From Grammothele lineata (taxonomy: Eukaryota > Basidiomycota > Agaricomycetes > Polyporales > Polyporaceae): a DNA stretch of 64,000 nt. Both the position numbers and the translations under genes were made by a program. The stretch covers positions 372,001 through 436,000 of the forward strand of contig NDFF03000320.1 in NCBI GenBank assembly GCA_002150815.3, in the 5' to 3' direction. Below are positions 46,066-58,113 of this stretch, one piece after another. A model generated the notes under the pieces. That model saw only the letters and a program-made list of their open reading frames with translations. It was not told the origin of the DNA and searched no databases. Position 1 is the first letter of the stretch; each line of letters opens with the position of its first letter.

Positions 46066-48999
46066 TCACCGGTTCTTCTTCGATTCAGTCTTCTCCTTGC
46101 CTTCAACGGCATCCACGTCCTTCCCCATCACCTGACCGTATTCGTTTACCCGGTTGGGGTCCACCCTATATATCCATCGCTGAAAATAACACAGATATCA
46201 GCGCGTCATCCAGGCTCACGACTTCGAGGAACGCACCTGGTAAAGGAAAATGAGGAACACTACGTCGTCCCGGAAGCACGCCAGACGGTGCAGAATGGGC
46301 ATCTTGATGCAAAACCTGAAAACCCCGAGTCAGCTATACGAGAAGCCACGAAGTTCTGGAAGCGCGTACGCAAATAGATCATCGACGACCTTAGAAGCAT
46401 CCTTCAGCAACAGTCCCACTACACTTTCAGAAAGAACGTAGCTGCGCACCGTGGAGAGTGTTTTGTATACCATAGCCTTCATGGGCATGTGAGCAACGCT
46501 CTTGAGTTTATAATTGATGATAAGCTGAGGAATGAGTTGGGCCTATACTTCTTGTCAAATCTTCTCCGCACACTACTATGACGAGGAGGAAACGTACGAA
46601 GCCGAACATGTACACAAATGACGTCAGCGTCGATATCACAAAGGAATACCATCCTCTGTGAGTCTCGTAGATGAGCGAATAGACCGTGTATATCGCCAGA
46701 CAGGGTATCGTGAAGTAGGAAACGATGCGGAAAGCCAGCTTGTCGTACCTATCGATACGGCTGCATTAGTACATCGTCCCACCGGGAATGGCAAGCGAAT
46801 GGGCTCACTCTTGAGTCTTCTTCTCGTCTTCGCTCAGAACGTGCTTGTCTGCAATTCTCCGAATTAGTCGGAACCTCACGGTCCGGGCAAAATGCATGCC
46901 GGCGTACCCTTGATGTCCAGTTGGTACGGCAGCCAAGAGCCCGCCGGCGCCGGCGCTATACCGATGTCAACCGCTTTGGTGATCTGCAATGTCATGAGCG
47001 ACCAGGACTCAGGCAAGCAGTTCCACGCAGAATTTGGCTCACCTTCCAGGCCTCGATTACAACGCCGATACCAGAACCCATGAGGATCATCCAGCTTGTT
47101 TGTTCATTATTATCGATGAGGTAGAGTAGAATGATTATTTGAACAATGACATTCGTTACGATCTGTAGAGAAAGGGTGAATAATACTTTGCAGGACCAAG
47201 AAACCGTACGAACAGTTCTGTAAGACATCCAGTAAGAGAGTAGTTCGACTCATACAGTTTCGGTGGACGCACCTGACAGATACACCGACAAGTTCCTGCT
47301 TCTGCCGCCAATGCGAGACATCCGAGCTGAACGCGAGGAACTCGAACCTGTCCCAGATAACGATACGCAGATTAGCTATTTGTCTTTTTCAGATCCACGA
47401 ACGCGGGGCAGGCACGCACAAGACGTGGAGTACGCTAACCAAGCCGGTCAACCCGAGGAAGTAGGGGTTCGTCTCGACAAGCATACGCTTGACCTCGTCG
47501 AGTTCCGACGCCGAGGTCCCGCCTTGCTGCTTCGCTGCCTCCGCGAAGCTCTGCGTCAAAGCCGCAAATATGGTGAACTTCCAGTATGACATCGGCTGGA
47601 ACTCGATCTGGAGCGGTAATACCGGTGTCGTCGTGTTGATTTCGATGTATTGTGAGCGCAGGTGCCAAAACTCGTTTGGGAACACGATGGGGCGGTAGTA
47701 TGGCCGCCCCGCGGCGTCACGCTCAGGAGTGAGCTGTATGTCTGTCATTGTTGAGGTATGAGCGGTGTCACAGAACATACAGAAATGGACTCACAGCGCG
47801 CCGCGGCAGGTTGAACTTGTTGAATTGGAATCATGGGGTTGTCGGAAATCAGCGCCAAAGTCAAATTCTAGCCCGTAATGAAGTCAGCTTCTGATACGAT
47901 CATGGGAACAGCAAGACTTGCACTATGCCAATGGGACACTATCACATCGGGTTCCTGGGGGGGAACTTTCAGCCGAACGTTGTAAATGACCGTAAAAGGA
48001 ACTAACCTCCTCTTCATTAGTAGTCTCGTCAGAGCCGCTCAGGAGATTCTTCACTTTTCGGACTTTAGTCTTCGGCATGTACTTGGTCAGCACTGTGGCG
48101 GGCTTAGTAAATGCATCCAATACGTATTCGTAACACGTACAGGTTCGCATATGGTGCACCGCACCGGGGTCGAATTTGGCATCGGAGGGATCTGGATTCG
48201 CACCGTCGCGCGTGAGGAACACGTCCGCCCACAACGACCCATTGTGCTGTACGCTCTACAACGCATCGCAGTCAGGTCAGCGCTCTCGCGCGCAATGCAT
48301 TGTACGTCGCAACGTACGTCGGGCAGCTTGACCTCGAACTCGGCGACCCGCTTCTCGTTCCAGTCACCGAACGTGATGTTCTGCCACACAAGACTCGGCA
48401 GGTCCGCATCCTGGTCTTTCCGGTACCCCGCGTGCCACTTTCTGGAGAAGATGTCACCCGTCGGCGACGTCGATAGGTGGACGTGCATCGCGAGCGGCAG
48501 CCCGAGTGGCCATTGTGGTACACCCTGAGCTGGCGGCGCCGGTGTGTTCGCCGTCGCCGCTTGGGGCACCGTGCCTTGCTGCTGTCCATCCACGTTCGCC
48601 CCGGACTGTTGGCCCTGCGCCTGCTCTGCCTGCTTGTTGAAGCCCCCCAGAAACTTGCCGGCTGGTACCCACGAATGCAGCCCATGGTGAGAGGGTGCCC
48701 GAAGAAGGTATATTGCCGTTGGTAAGAGTAAAACACGGCTAAGCAGCTGCGTACGCACCAATTTGTGAGATGGCGTAAAACAGGATGATTTGCTACATCC
48801 GACGAATGAACGTTAGACCTCTAGATACAGTGTCTTACGCAACGCGCGGGTCCGCCAATGGCGCGCGGTACCAAAGCGGAGGGGACAAGCGGGGACACAC
48901 CTGTGCAATAGCCCAGATTTTGCTCATCGGCGAGCCCTCCTCTTGCGCTTGTCCGCCGTTGGCGGGTGCGACCCGGGCGGGCGCGTTCGGTGTCGGCAT
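46066..48999 (-). CDS. CLPTM1-family multi-pass membrane protein
   Basis: Member of the CLPTM1 (cleft lip and palate transmembrane) family. In animals CLPTM1 acts in ER retention of receptors and CLPTM1L as a glucosaminyl-phosphatidylinositol scramblase; the fungal role is not established. Start ATG at 48999, chosen because it opens a typical short exon (48999-48901). The stop follows ESKKNR at 46066. Recognised blocks: PLAMHVHLSTSP, FGDWNEKR, NGSLWADVFLTRDG, YYRPIVFPNEFWHL, FEFLAFSSDVSHWRQKQELVG, TSWMILMGSGIGVVIEAWK, GSWLPYQLDIK, LAFRIVSYFTIPCLAIY, YMFGFAQLIPQL and AFCIKMPILHRLACFRDD. Several membrane helices lie in the second half. The intron at 47921-47868 requires a GC donor. A 51-base in-frame segment at 47213-47163 may be a further intron. 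About 12 exons. Confidence 0.9.
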
Positions 49000-49359
49000 A
49001 GCCCTGTTCTACGCGAAGCTAGGCCCGCGCGTTCAGCTCTACAGTGGGTCGAGAAGGCGGGTGCGACACGGAGAGATTACCTGGGCTCAATTCAATGCGG
49101 GGACAGCAGGAGGGGCGGCGGTCAGAGACAAAGCTCGCGAGCACAGCGTCACTGCTTTGGTGCTGCACACGCGCGACACGTCTAGGCGCTAAAATATACC
49201 TCACTCTCAGGCACGTTCGTTCAGCTTCGTGAACCTCAATTAAGGGCATATCCACGGAATGCCTATAGGTAGGAAATCCTTGCGTCATTTCCGGGCAATA
49301 CGCAACACAGCGAAATACACAACACAGCGAGATTGCAACTTCCCCAAGCCCTGTATAGT
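49000..49359. promoter_or_regulatory. CLPTM1 promoter and HET gene 3' region
   Basis: 360 bases with no gene or repeat seen. Confidence 0.35.
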
Positions 49360-51428
49360 TCACACAACAGTTATCTCTCTAGTTGGCGCGTTCTGCAAAG
49401 CCGCCTGCGCTCGCTCGTATACAGCCCCTTTGTTCCATTCCCAACTCGCTTCGTTGTTGGCGAACCACCCCATCCGGCGAAACTGCTGGGCTCTCTGCGT
49501 AGCCACGAACCCAACATAGCCATGGTGAGGGTATCCCGTTCTTCGCGCTAATATCACCAGCAGCCCTCCCTGCTCCAGTAACTCGCTCACATCATCCGCG
49601 CTATCTGGCATGAAGACGCCAACTTTGGTCGGGTTGACGCCAGAGCTGCTGTTGTGGCCAGCCGTATCGTGTCCACTATTCTCTACTCCGTTCGTGAATA
49701 TGAACACATCGGCGTACAGGTGCTCAGGATTTCGCCGCAATCTGCATGAAATGATAGGAGCCCGGAGGACAAGGGTGCCGTCGGTGACCTCGCCGAAAGG
49801 AAGCTCCCTGTGCTTAGGTGTCGTTTCGCAATGTACGACCTGCGCGAGTGTCACCACCGACAAATACTTCAGATCCCCGAACTCGATCCCGCCGTCGACG
49901 GAAGCCCAGGACCACGTCGGCGCACGGTACGCCGGCCGAAGGGCTGGCGCTGGGAGAAGCGGTGGGTGCTTCGTCTCCACGTACCATTGCAGGTACTCGA
50001 TCAGGTCGTTTTCCCACAGACCAGCGAGGTACTTGATCCCTGGGAACGCCTCGGAGACTCGCTCCGCGACACCCGCTAAAGCGACTAGCTTGTCCACCGG
50101 GTTGGTAACGGCCGTACGCGAGTACTCCTGTAGGAGGGCCCTCCACTGACCCGGTATACGTCTGGTCATTCGGGCATCCCCAACCAAACCGCCTGGAGCT
50201 GGCAACTTGACCTGGTACAACGTCTCGACCTGGCCTGCGTTTGTCCAGGATGGGTTCGCGGCGCCCCCAACACACTCGGTTGTGGACAGGCATTGGAAGA
50301 TAGCCGTATGTGTCGAGAAGACGATGCAGCGCGGGGAGAGGACTGCCTCTTGAAAGCACCATCCGCGCCAGCTAATCGGCTCGCTGCCTATGTATTGTGG
50401 GGCGTGACGGATGCGGCTCGCCCACACAGTGCCCGCGGTGCCATCTAGGAGGCGAAACGGGAGCGCAGTGTCCTCCTGAACCGCAAGGTCCTTGCGCGTG
50501 TGCAAGAAGCCCTCGCTCGCGCGATTCGCGCTCGCCGCGGCGATGGTGAAATGGGCGTTGGTGTAGATGTCGGCCATCCGCGCGATCTCACGGTTGCGAT
50601 CTCCTCCCTCGTCTTGGACGATGCACAGGGTATCGGTCCACAGGTAGCGCATACCGAGGGCATGTGTAGTCCAGATCGCGTCGCGAATCGTCTGCGGGAG
50701 GAGAGCTGGGTCGATGCCTCGCATGTACTTCGCGATATTCGCAGTGGTCGTCTTATGTGGTTGGTCCTCGCCCCAGACGTAGCTCAACGCGACGTAGTGG
50801 CCTGATGCGCCGTTTGTAGTGACGAGGCGGGGATTTGTGGGATCGGCAGAGTCCACGACGCGGGTGGGCAGCATGGGTCCGGGACCCTGGTGCCGCGTAC
50901 AGTCCGCATGCCCCTCTCCAGCGTTGTCGAAGCAATAATTGATACTGTCTTTGATGAGCTTCAAGCATGCTTCGGAACTGACGTCTCTTTTAAGACGTCT
51001 TCCGGGCACATAACGAGCACAGGGATCATCTACGGAAGCCGAAGGCGTCCCGGGTCTTGCCGTTAACCATTGAGGTTCATTATCCGGGAGCGTTTGACGC
51101 CGAACTCACCTTCGGATGCGTAGAGGTAGTATTCTAACCCGGATACATTCAAGGTGTGGTATCGCCGATTCCGAATATTGGTGCCGTTCGCACTGATCAA
51201 CAATTTCAGGGTGACCGTATCGTCATGTTCTCTCCATGAAGCGTATTCTATCTGCTTCACGAAGAATTGACACCAATGGCATTTTTCAAGAGAGCCTGCC
51301 CTCAGTGCGTCAATGGTGGTGTATTTAACCCTCGCTTTTCTGAAGTTATTCGAAATGTCAAGAGGCTCCGACTCCCAGAAAGAGGAGATAAAATCGAGAC
51401 AACGCTCGCATACGGGAGCACTGTTCAA
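49360..51428 (-). CDS. HET-domain protein (heterokaryon incompatibility type)
   Basis: Fungal HET proteins trigger cell death after non-self recognition; most genomic copies have no proven role. Two exons, 51428-51110 and 51029-49360, give 662 residues. The intron joins ASE to DDPCARYVPGRR. The HET domain (about residues 165-320) shows its hallmark blocks: YVALSYVWGED, LPQTIRDAIWTTHALGMRYLWTDTLCIVQ, REIARMADIYTNAHFTIAAAS and WRGWCFQEAVLSPR. The C-terminal part has the usual TWSWASVDGGIEF. The N-terminus contains CERCLDF and CHWCQF pairs. No NACHT, WD or TPR partner domain is present, so this is a HET-only protein. Sequence upstream of 51428 is open in two frames and could add an N-terminal exon. 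Confidence 0.9.
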
Positions 51429-52066
51429 GATTAGATGGATCTTCGTCTATAGGTATGATGTACTTGCCCAGACTCAACCATTCCCAGGGCGCCGCCTGCG
51501 GGTGAAGCGTCATTAGATAGCGATGGTGCTTTGAGCTCTTCGGGTAGATGACGAGTAATGGTAGCTCGCGCTTCAACTCGGGGTGTGCTACATTCCGAGC
51601 GGTCCAAAGGGGGGTTGTCAACCTGAACATCTGGGAATGGTGGAGTGATCTCGCGGGAAGAGAGAGGTAGTTCCGACTTGTTCGGCTGGTCAACCGCCGT
51701 CTGCTCGCCTCTCTTGCTTCGAGAGCTTAGAAGGGCCTCCGAGTAAACACTGGTAGGGCTGCTGGCTGTAGTCATAGGATGGGAGTGCGGAAGGATGCAT
51801 CACCGGACGCTGAACCGTAGGCTGCCCTCTTGACGGCCCAACAAGAAGACCCGCAGAAGGTTATCGTTGGGCAGCGCAGTCTGATATGTGGCACAGGCGT
51901 GCCGCCGGAGCACTTGAGACGTTGCGGGTTCCTGTCATCGAAGCGGATGCTAGTGACGTGAGGCGCCTCGTATAGGACGAGGATAGAAAGTACTACTGTA
52001 TAGTGCTTAGATTCGAATATTAGTACACGGGACTCGAGAAGAAAACCCTAGGGATGGCTGGAGTAA
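51429..52066. promoter_or_regulatory. HET gene upstream region and GST-like gene 3' region
   Basis: 638 bases. A Ser/Pro-rich open frame at 51431-51775 (minus) starting MTTASSPTS may be an alternative 5' exon of the HET gene: a gtacat donor and a cag acceptor exist between them, but the frame does not join cleanly. Otherwise nothing is seen. Confidence 0.3.
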
Positions 52067-53506
52067 TCAGAGTTTGGCAATATCTTCGGGTTTCACAGCA
52101 TAATAGATTCTAGGGAAGTGGCAGCGGACGATCCCTGCAGTACCCTGAGTTTCGATGACAGCTTCCTCCTTGTTCAGAGCCACAAGCTTTCCTGCGGTAG
52201 GAATTTTTCCTATACGAGTACAAAATCAACATCACCCAACAAGTAAACTATACGCATGCTTACCATTGTCCTCGGGCGTGATGGAGACAGTCTGGTTCAA
52301 CCTGACATTCAGTCGAGACGCCTCGGCCTGATCAAAACCTGTAACTGCCACATCCTCTGCCTCCGCCGCCGTGATGAGCTCGGCGGCGCGGGCGCCGTCA
52401 ATAGCCTCGATGGCGGGCTTGAGGGCCGCGTGCGCACGCGCGTTCAGTTCGGAGATGCGCGCGATCCACTGCAATGCGGCGTGGGTTCCAAAATTAGCCG
52501 GCTGTCCGCACCCAACCGTCGAACTCTATAAAGAGCGTTACTGTTCAGGACTCACTGCGACTGTGGCAGGGAAGACGGCGGGGTCGAACAGGTCCTTCAT
52601 GTGGCGGAGCGGCCTGAAGTCCAGCATCCACTCCCAGACGTAGTGCACGGAGAAGTCGGCGAGGCCGGGCGCCTCCGTGTCCATAAGCCACTCGCGCCCG
52701 TCCGCGAGCTGCTCCTCGAGTAGGGCCTACGATGTGTGTTCATTTAGCTTCGGTCCGCGTTAACGATCAGCGGCGAACTCACGAGATGCGAAGAGAGAGC
52801 GCTCTTGGCTGCGGGCTGGTTCGCGGCGATCGCGACCGGGTCCACTTTCCTCCCGAACCACTGTGAACGAGGCCGACGCTTCAGCACTCATGCAGAGAGA
52901 GTTTGAAGAGAGGGACGCGCACTCCGGACCGGTCGTCCAAGAAGTCCTGTTTAAACTTGTTGTAAGGCAGCATTTGCGACCCGAGCGACCCGAGCACACG
53001 ATCGGCCCAACTCAAGGACAGAGCCTTGATGAGGCCCGTGTCGGCCTTGCCGCCGCCGTTGCGTTTGGGAAAGAGCGTCCCGAAGCCCGCGGAAGGCGGG
53101 AAGCGACGTTCAAGCACGGATACCATGAGGTTGCTATCACAGTAAACATCTCCCCCGATGGCCATGACGGGAATGCGACGATATGTCACCCCGAGGCGAT
53201 CGGCGAGGTCGGGGCGCGGCAAAGTCATGGGCATCTGCGTGTTGGAAGGTCGGGTGCGAAGGTCAAGTTCCGCGCGCGGAAGGGGCCATTGATCGTCTAG
53301 ACTGACCTCCACTCGTAGATGAGGTATGCGCTTGAAGGCCAATATATTCCTGATCTTCCGCGCAACAGGGGAGGCATCGTAGCTGATGAAGGTTGCGCGT
53401 GAGTTCGACGACTCGAAGATAGTTGGTGTGCACTGTGCGCTCGACTCCGGACCGAATCGAAAGCTTACTGGTACAGAATGACAGTTGGATGTGATGCAGA
53501 GGCCAT
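52067..53506 (-). CDS. glutathione S-transferase-like protein with extra C-terminal domain
   Basis: Thioredoxin-fold GST N-terminal domain followed by a helical GST C-terminal domain, with about 90 further residues. Seven minus-strand exons: 53506-53469, 53382-53307, 53234-52923, 52860-52783, 52726-52556, 52468-52264 and 52209-52067, giving 340 residues. The N-terminal block HYDASPVARKIRNILAFKRI resembles the glutathione-binding Tyr/Ser helix of fungal GSTs. RIPVMAIGGDVYCDSNLMVSVLE contains the cis-Pro and the Asp-Ser pair that contact glutathione. After the GST-C helices (YVWEWMLDF to ARISELNARAHA), the chain continues through GFDQAEASRLNVRLNQTVSI and ETQGTAGIVRCHFPRIYYAV, which looks beta-rich and is not part of a standard GST. 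Catalytic activity is inferred. Confidence 0.82.
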
Positions 53507-54734
53507 ATCAAGCAGACACGTTCGTCCTGGCGCAGTGCTGTGATCAACGGACGATACTGGATGAGTGTACGAGCAGGCGGAAGGAGGAGGGACTAGAGAG
53601 CACACCGTGCGTGGCGCTGAGCCTCGGGCAGAGTAATGCGGGGTCGGGGAACCGGGACCGGCAACAGCACGGCTCCGTGCGCGTCGTCGGGTATCAGGGA
53701 GATCTGCCTCTGAGATCGATCGGGTCAACCGGGGCTGCGGGGCGCGCTGTGCAGGTCAGAGGGCGCTGTGCCAGACAGTAACAACTACTAGTAGAGAGCA
53801 ACTGCTGCAGAGCTTGATGCGCGCATCCACCGCCGTCTGCCGCATGTCCTCTTGGCGTCGGTCGAGTGCAATCGTTTGTCCCCGCGCTGATCTAAGCGAC
53901 GCGTTGTCATCAGGAGACGGTGCGTCTCTTTCGCGGCGTGAAACATGCGCGGTGCGAGCCTCCTCTGGCCCTTTCATCAGACAAGCGGTGGAACGCGACC
54001 GCTAAGTACTTCTGCGGATTACGCATCTCATACTAATTAGAACAGCAGGACTATCGGCGCCCCCGGCCACCGCTCGCGAGGAGGAGTCGCGAACGCGGCG
54101 GAACCCTGTATCGACGAGGGTGATCATGTATTTAATTATAACGCCTGTTAAGCGCACGCGCGGCTATATATACCTAGGCCACTTGTCCTCAGCGTGACAT
54201 GCGTACCCACAGAGCTTCTAGCCAGATATTGGGCGAAAGATGAAGGCCAGGAGCGCGTATGACAGACGTACTCGAGCGCGAGCGTTGAAGACACTGGTTG
54301 CCATGAGGGCGCCACCCCACTGCTCCGCAGCCGCAGGCAGCGGCCTGAGCGGCCTGCGCGGCCAATCGCATCTAAGCGAGCACCGCTGTAAACACAGGCA
54401 GACGAGCTACGGACGCTCGTCCTGCGACGCTAATTCTCGGGCACATGCGTTGTATAAATGATGAGCTACAGTTCTTGAGAGACTGGCTAGATCTTGTGCA
54501 CGACGACGTCACGATTGAACCCACGGTAGGGATAGCGGAGAGAGGAGGGAGGAGGAGGAAGCCTCATCATCGCCTTGGCCGGGAGTGGCAGGAGTCTGGG
54601 AGAACGGGGCTGTGAAGACGCTGGGGTTCGGACGCGCTGGTACAAAAGCACTCAGTACGTTACCTCCGCACTCCACCTGGCAGGCCCTCCCGACGCCCTC
54701 TCCGCCTGCGCCAGCAACCACAACCGCGCACGAC
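53507..54734. promoter_or_regulatory. divergent promoter region, GST-like / chitin synthase
   Basis: 1.23 kb between divergent starts. A TATATATA element at 54164-54171 lies about 560 bases before the chitin synthase ATG, next to an AT-rich patch (54128-54142). This suggests a long chitin synthase leader or an untranslated first exon. No gene is supported. Confidence 0.45.
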
Positions 54735-57700
54735 ATGGCCCAAGAGAACCGGCCCCCACTCCCCTCTCTCTCACCCTCTCCCCAGCCCTCCGACCCCACG
54801 CGCGAGGGCCGCGAGACATACACCCTCACCGACCCCTTCGTCGACCGCCCGCGGCAGATTAACTTCACGGAGCCCGCCTTCCCGACGCCCAACCAAAGCG
54901 TCACGTCTTTCCCTAACGAGTTCGGAACGCTCAACGAGTATGAGGATGAGTCCGAGAAGCTCCTTGCGCCAGGAAGCCACTACCCGTACGTCTGTGGCCG
55001 GCTTCGTTTATACATACCCGTCTCAAGCAGCCGATGGCAGTCCTTTCGACCCCAACTCATTTGGCGACCCGTACGCGGACGGGCGCCCCATCTCCGTCGC
55101 GTCGACGTCCTCCGGGGGCGTCGAGTCCCAGTGGAGGCGCCGTCAGACGATCAAGCGTGGTGTGACCCGCAAGGTCAAGCTTACCAAGGGTAACTTCATC
55201 ACCGAGTATGCCGTCCCATCTCCGGTGTTCAGTGCTATCGAGCCCGAGTGGCAGCAGAGCACGACAACCGAGTTCTCGTGAGTTCCCCGCTTACTTTATT
55301 GTAGCGCCCGTATCTAAACTGTGGTCAGGCACATGCGGTACACCGCGGCTACGGTCGACCCGGATGACTTCACGGAGGCCAACGGATACAGCCTCAGGAC
55401 CAAGCTGTACAACCGTCAGACGGAGCTGCTCATCGCTGTCACCTCGTATAATGAGGACAAGACCCTGTATGCGCGTACGCTTCACGGCGTCATGCTCAAC
55501 ATCCGTGATATCTGCAAAACTAAACAGTCCAAGTACTGGCGCCGGTCTGCGGAGGAGGGTGTTCCCGGATGGCAGAAGATTACCGTCGCTTTGATTATCG
55601 ATGGTCTCGAGCCTATGGACAAGACCGTGCTCGACATTCTCGCCACGGTCGGCGTCTACCAGGATGGTGTAATGAAGAAGCAGGTCGACGGCAAGGATAC
55701 CGTTGCCCACATTTTCGAGGTGCGTCATGTTATTTCCGTGGCCGTTTCCCGTGCCTGACATTTGTGCAGTATACGACGCAACTGTCTGTCGATGCCACCC
55801 CGCAGCTGGTCGTGCCTCATGGCGAGGACCCAAACAACCTCGTGCCTGTTCAAGTTATTCTTGTCATCAAAGCAAAGAACCAAAAGAAGATTAACTCCCA
55901 CCGATGGCTGTTCAACGCCATTGGTAAGATGCTCGAGGTGAGATGCCAAGATTGGTAGATGAGATCTTTGGTCTAAAACTTCGCAGCCCGAGATCTGTGT
56001 CCTCATCGATGCTGGCACCAAGCCCGGCCGCAAGTCCATCTACTACCTATGGGAGGCGTTCTACAACGATCCTCATCTCGGCGGGTGCTGTGGTGAAATC
56101 CACGCAATGATCGAGGGTGGGCGTAAACTGCTCAACCCTCTGGTGGCCGCCCAAAATTTCGAATACAAGATGTCAAACATCCTCGGTACGCGTATTCTTA
56201 CCCGTGCTGTGTCGGACGTTGACTGATTGTTGTCCAAACAGACAAGCCCCTGGAGAGCAGCTTCGGATACGTCTCCGTGTTGCCCGGCGCTTTCTCCGCG
56301 TATCGGTACCGCGCCATCCTTGGCCGCCCTTTGGAGCAGTACTTCCATGGTGATCACTCGCTGGCGGACCGTCTCGGCCCCAAGGGTATCTATGGCATGA
56401 ACATCTTCACGAAGAACATGTTCTTGGCCGAGGATCGTATCCTCTGTTTCGAGCTCGTTGCCAAGGCGAACGACAAGTGGACGTTGACGTACGTCAAGCC
56501 GAGTAAGGCTGAGACAGACGTGCCGGAGTCTGCGGCGGAGCTCATCGGTCAGCGGCGTCGGTGGCTGAACGGTTCGTTCGCTGCCTCGGTGGTGAGTAAT
56601 GACGCTACCGCGCGTGCGAGGTGCTGTGGAGTGACAAGGCCTACTTGCAGTACGCGATCATCAACTTCTTCAATCTGTATCGATCAGGCCACGGCATCAT
56701 CCGCATGTTCTTCTTCCACGTTCAGGCTCTGGTACGTCGTGCGAGTGTCTGATGACAGCCCCACAATCTGATTAGCATTTAGTACAACGTCATCTCGCTC
56801 GTGTTCTCGTGGTTCTCCCTCGCGAACATCTGGCTCACGTTCAGCATCATCATCGACCTTCTTCCTACTCAGAACATCATCATCTTCGGCACTAAGGCGG
56901 TCGTACGTATGCAGTCAAGTGTTGTCATCTGGGGGGTGCTGATGTTGTTTGGGTTCTAGACGGCATGGGTCAACGAAGCCTTCAAGTGGATATACCTCGC
57001 GTTCCTTGCCCTGCAGGTTAGTTGTGATTACTTGATAGATTCTTCGAGGGGTTCTGAACAATCATTTCCAGTTCATTCTCGCATTGGGTAATCGGCCCAA
57101 AGGTGAACGTGCAACGTACAACATTACGCTATGGTCAGTGTTTTTGTGGTATTTGCAGTGTGAGGCACCGACATTAACATTCTGATTAGGGTGTATGGTT
57201 TCCTATCGCTTTACCTCCTCATTTGCTCGTTCTGGTTAACCATCATCGCCTTCAAGGTCAGTGATGTTTGACCGTTTTCGGGAATAGTAAACCAAAGCGA
57301 ACGGTCTCCTCTAGGACATCCCAAATCAATTGGCAAACAAATCGACTTCAGATGTGATCAAGTCCTTCTTTGAACCTCCAATCGGTGCTCTTATTGCGGC
57401 ACTTCTATCGACCTTTGGCATTTGGTTGATTGCTTGCCTTCTCTACGTACGGTGTCTTCTTCTTTTTGTTTCTGTCAGTTAGTGACATGCACCTCCGTTA
57501 GCGTGATCCATGGCACCTGGTCTCCAGCATGCCACAATACCTGCTTCTGGCTCCTAGCTTCACTAACGTGCTCAACGTATACGCGTTCTGCAACCTGCAC
57601 GATGTGTCCTGGGGTACCAAGGGATCGGACAAGGCTGAGGCACTCCCCTCCGTCTCGTCGAAGAAGACAAAGGACGCCGAGGTGGTTGTTGAGGACACGA

Positions 57701-58113
57701 CACGTAACAAGGAGGACCTCGATGCGACATTCAAAGAGACGGTGACCCGCGCGCTCACCAAGCTCGAGACGAAGGAGGTCGTCGAGAAGCCGACGATGGA
57801 CGACGAGAATAAGACGTTCCGTACCCGGCTCGTCGCCTTCTGGATGCTCTCCAACGCTGCGCTCGCCATCACCATCCAGTTCTTGAACGGTCTCACGTCC
57901 GGAGACGAAGCGACGGACGACGCGACGCTCCGTAAGAAGCAGAACACGTACTTCGCCGTCATCCTTTACTCGACGTTTGGTCTGTCGCTCGTCAAGTTCT
58001 GTGGGGTGAGTACCAGTGATCAACTGTTGATGTGATTGTTGGATTGACTGGTTCTGCAGTGCCTGTTCTACTGGTTTCGGAGGAACTTGTTCCGTTGCTG
58101 CCGGCGCAACTGA
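54735..58113 (+). CDS. chitin synthase (class I-III, GT2 family)
   Basis: Plasma-membrane enzyme that polymerises UDP-GlcNAc into cell-wall chitin. Fourteen exons: 54735-54985, 55041-55277, 55329-55719, 55770-55937, 55987-56185, 56242-56591, 56651-56731, 56783-56902, 56960-57016, 57072-57133, 57190-57256, 57315-57446, 57502-58005 and 58060-58113, giving 890 residues. Catalytic signatures: [37 protein letters not shown] and the Q-x-x-R-W motif QRRRW, then [14 protein letters not shown] disordered Pro/Ser-rich N-terminus is followed by a basic block ([15 protein letters not shown]). At least six membrane helices lie between 56650 and 57450, plus a final pair at the C-terminus, which ends [12 protein letters not shown]. 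Intron 1 uses the acceptor at 55040; the nearer cag at 55030 would break the frame. Confidence 0.95.

Noticed and set aside
54975..55045. apparent frameshift in the chitin synthase N-terminus
   Set aside because: An intron at 54986-55040 with normal GT-AG ends restores the frame and the family sequence.
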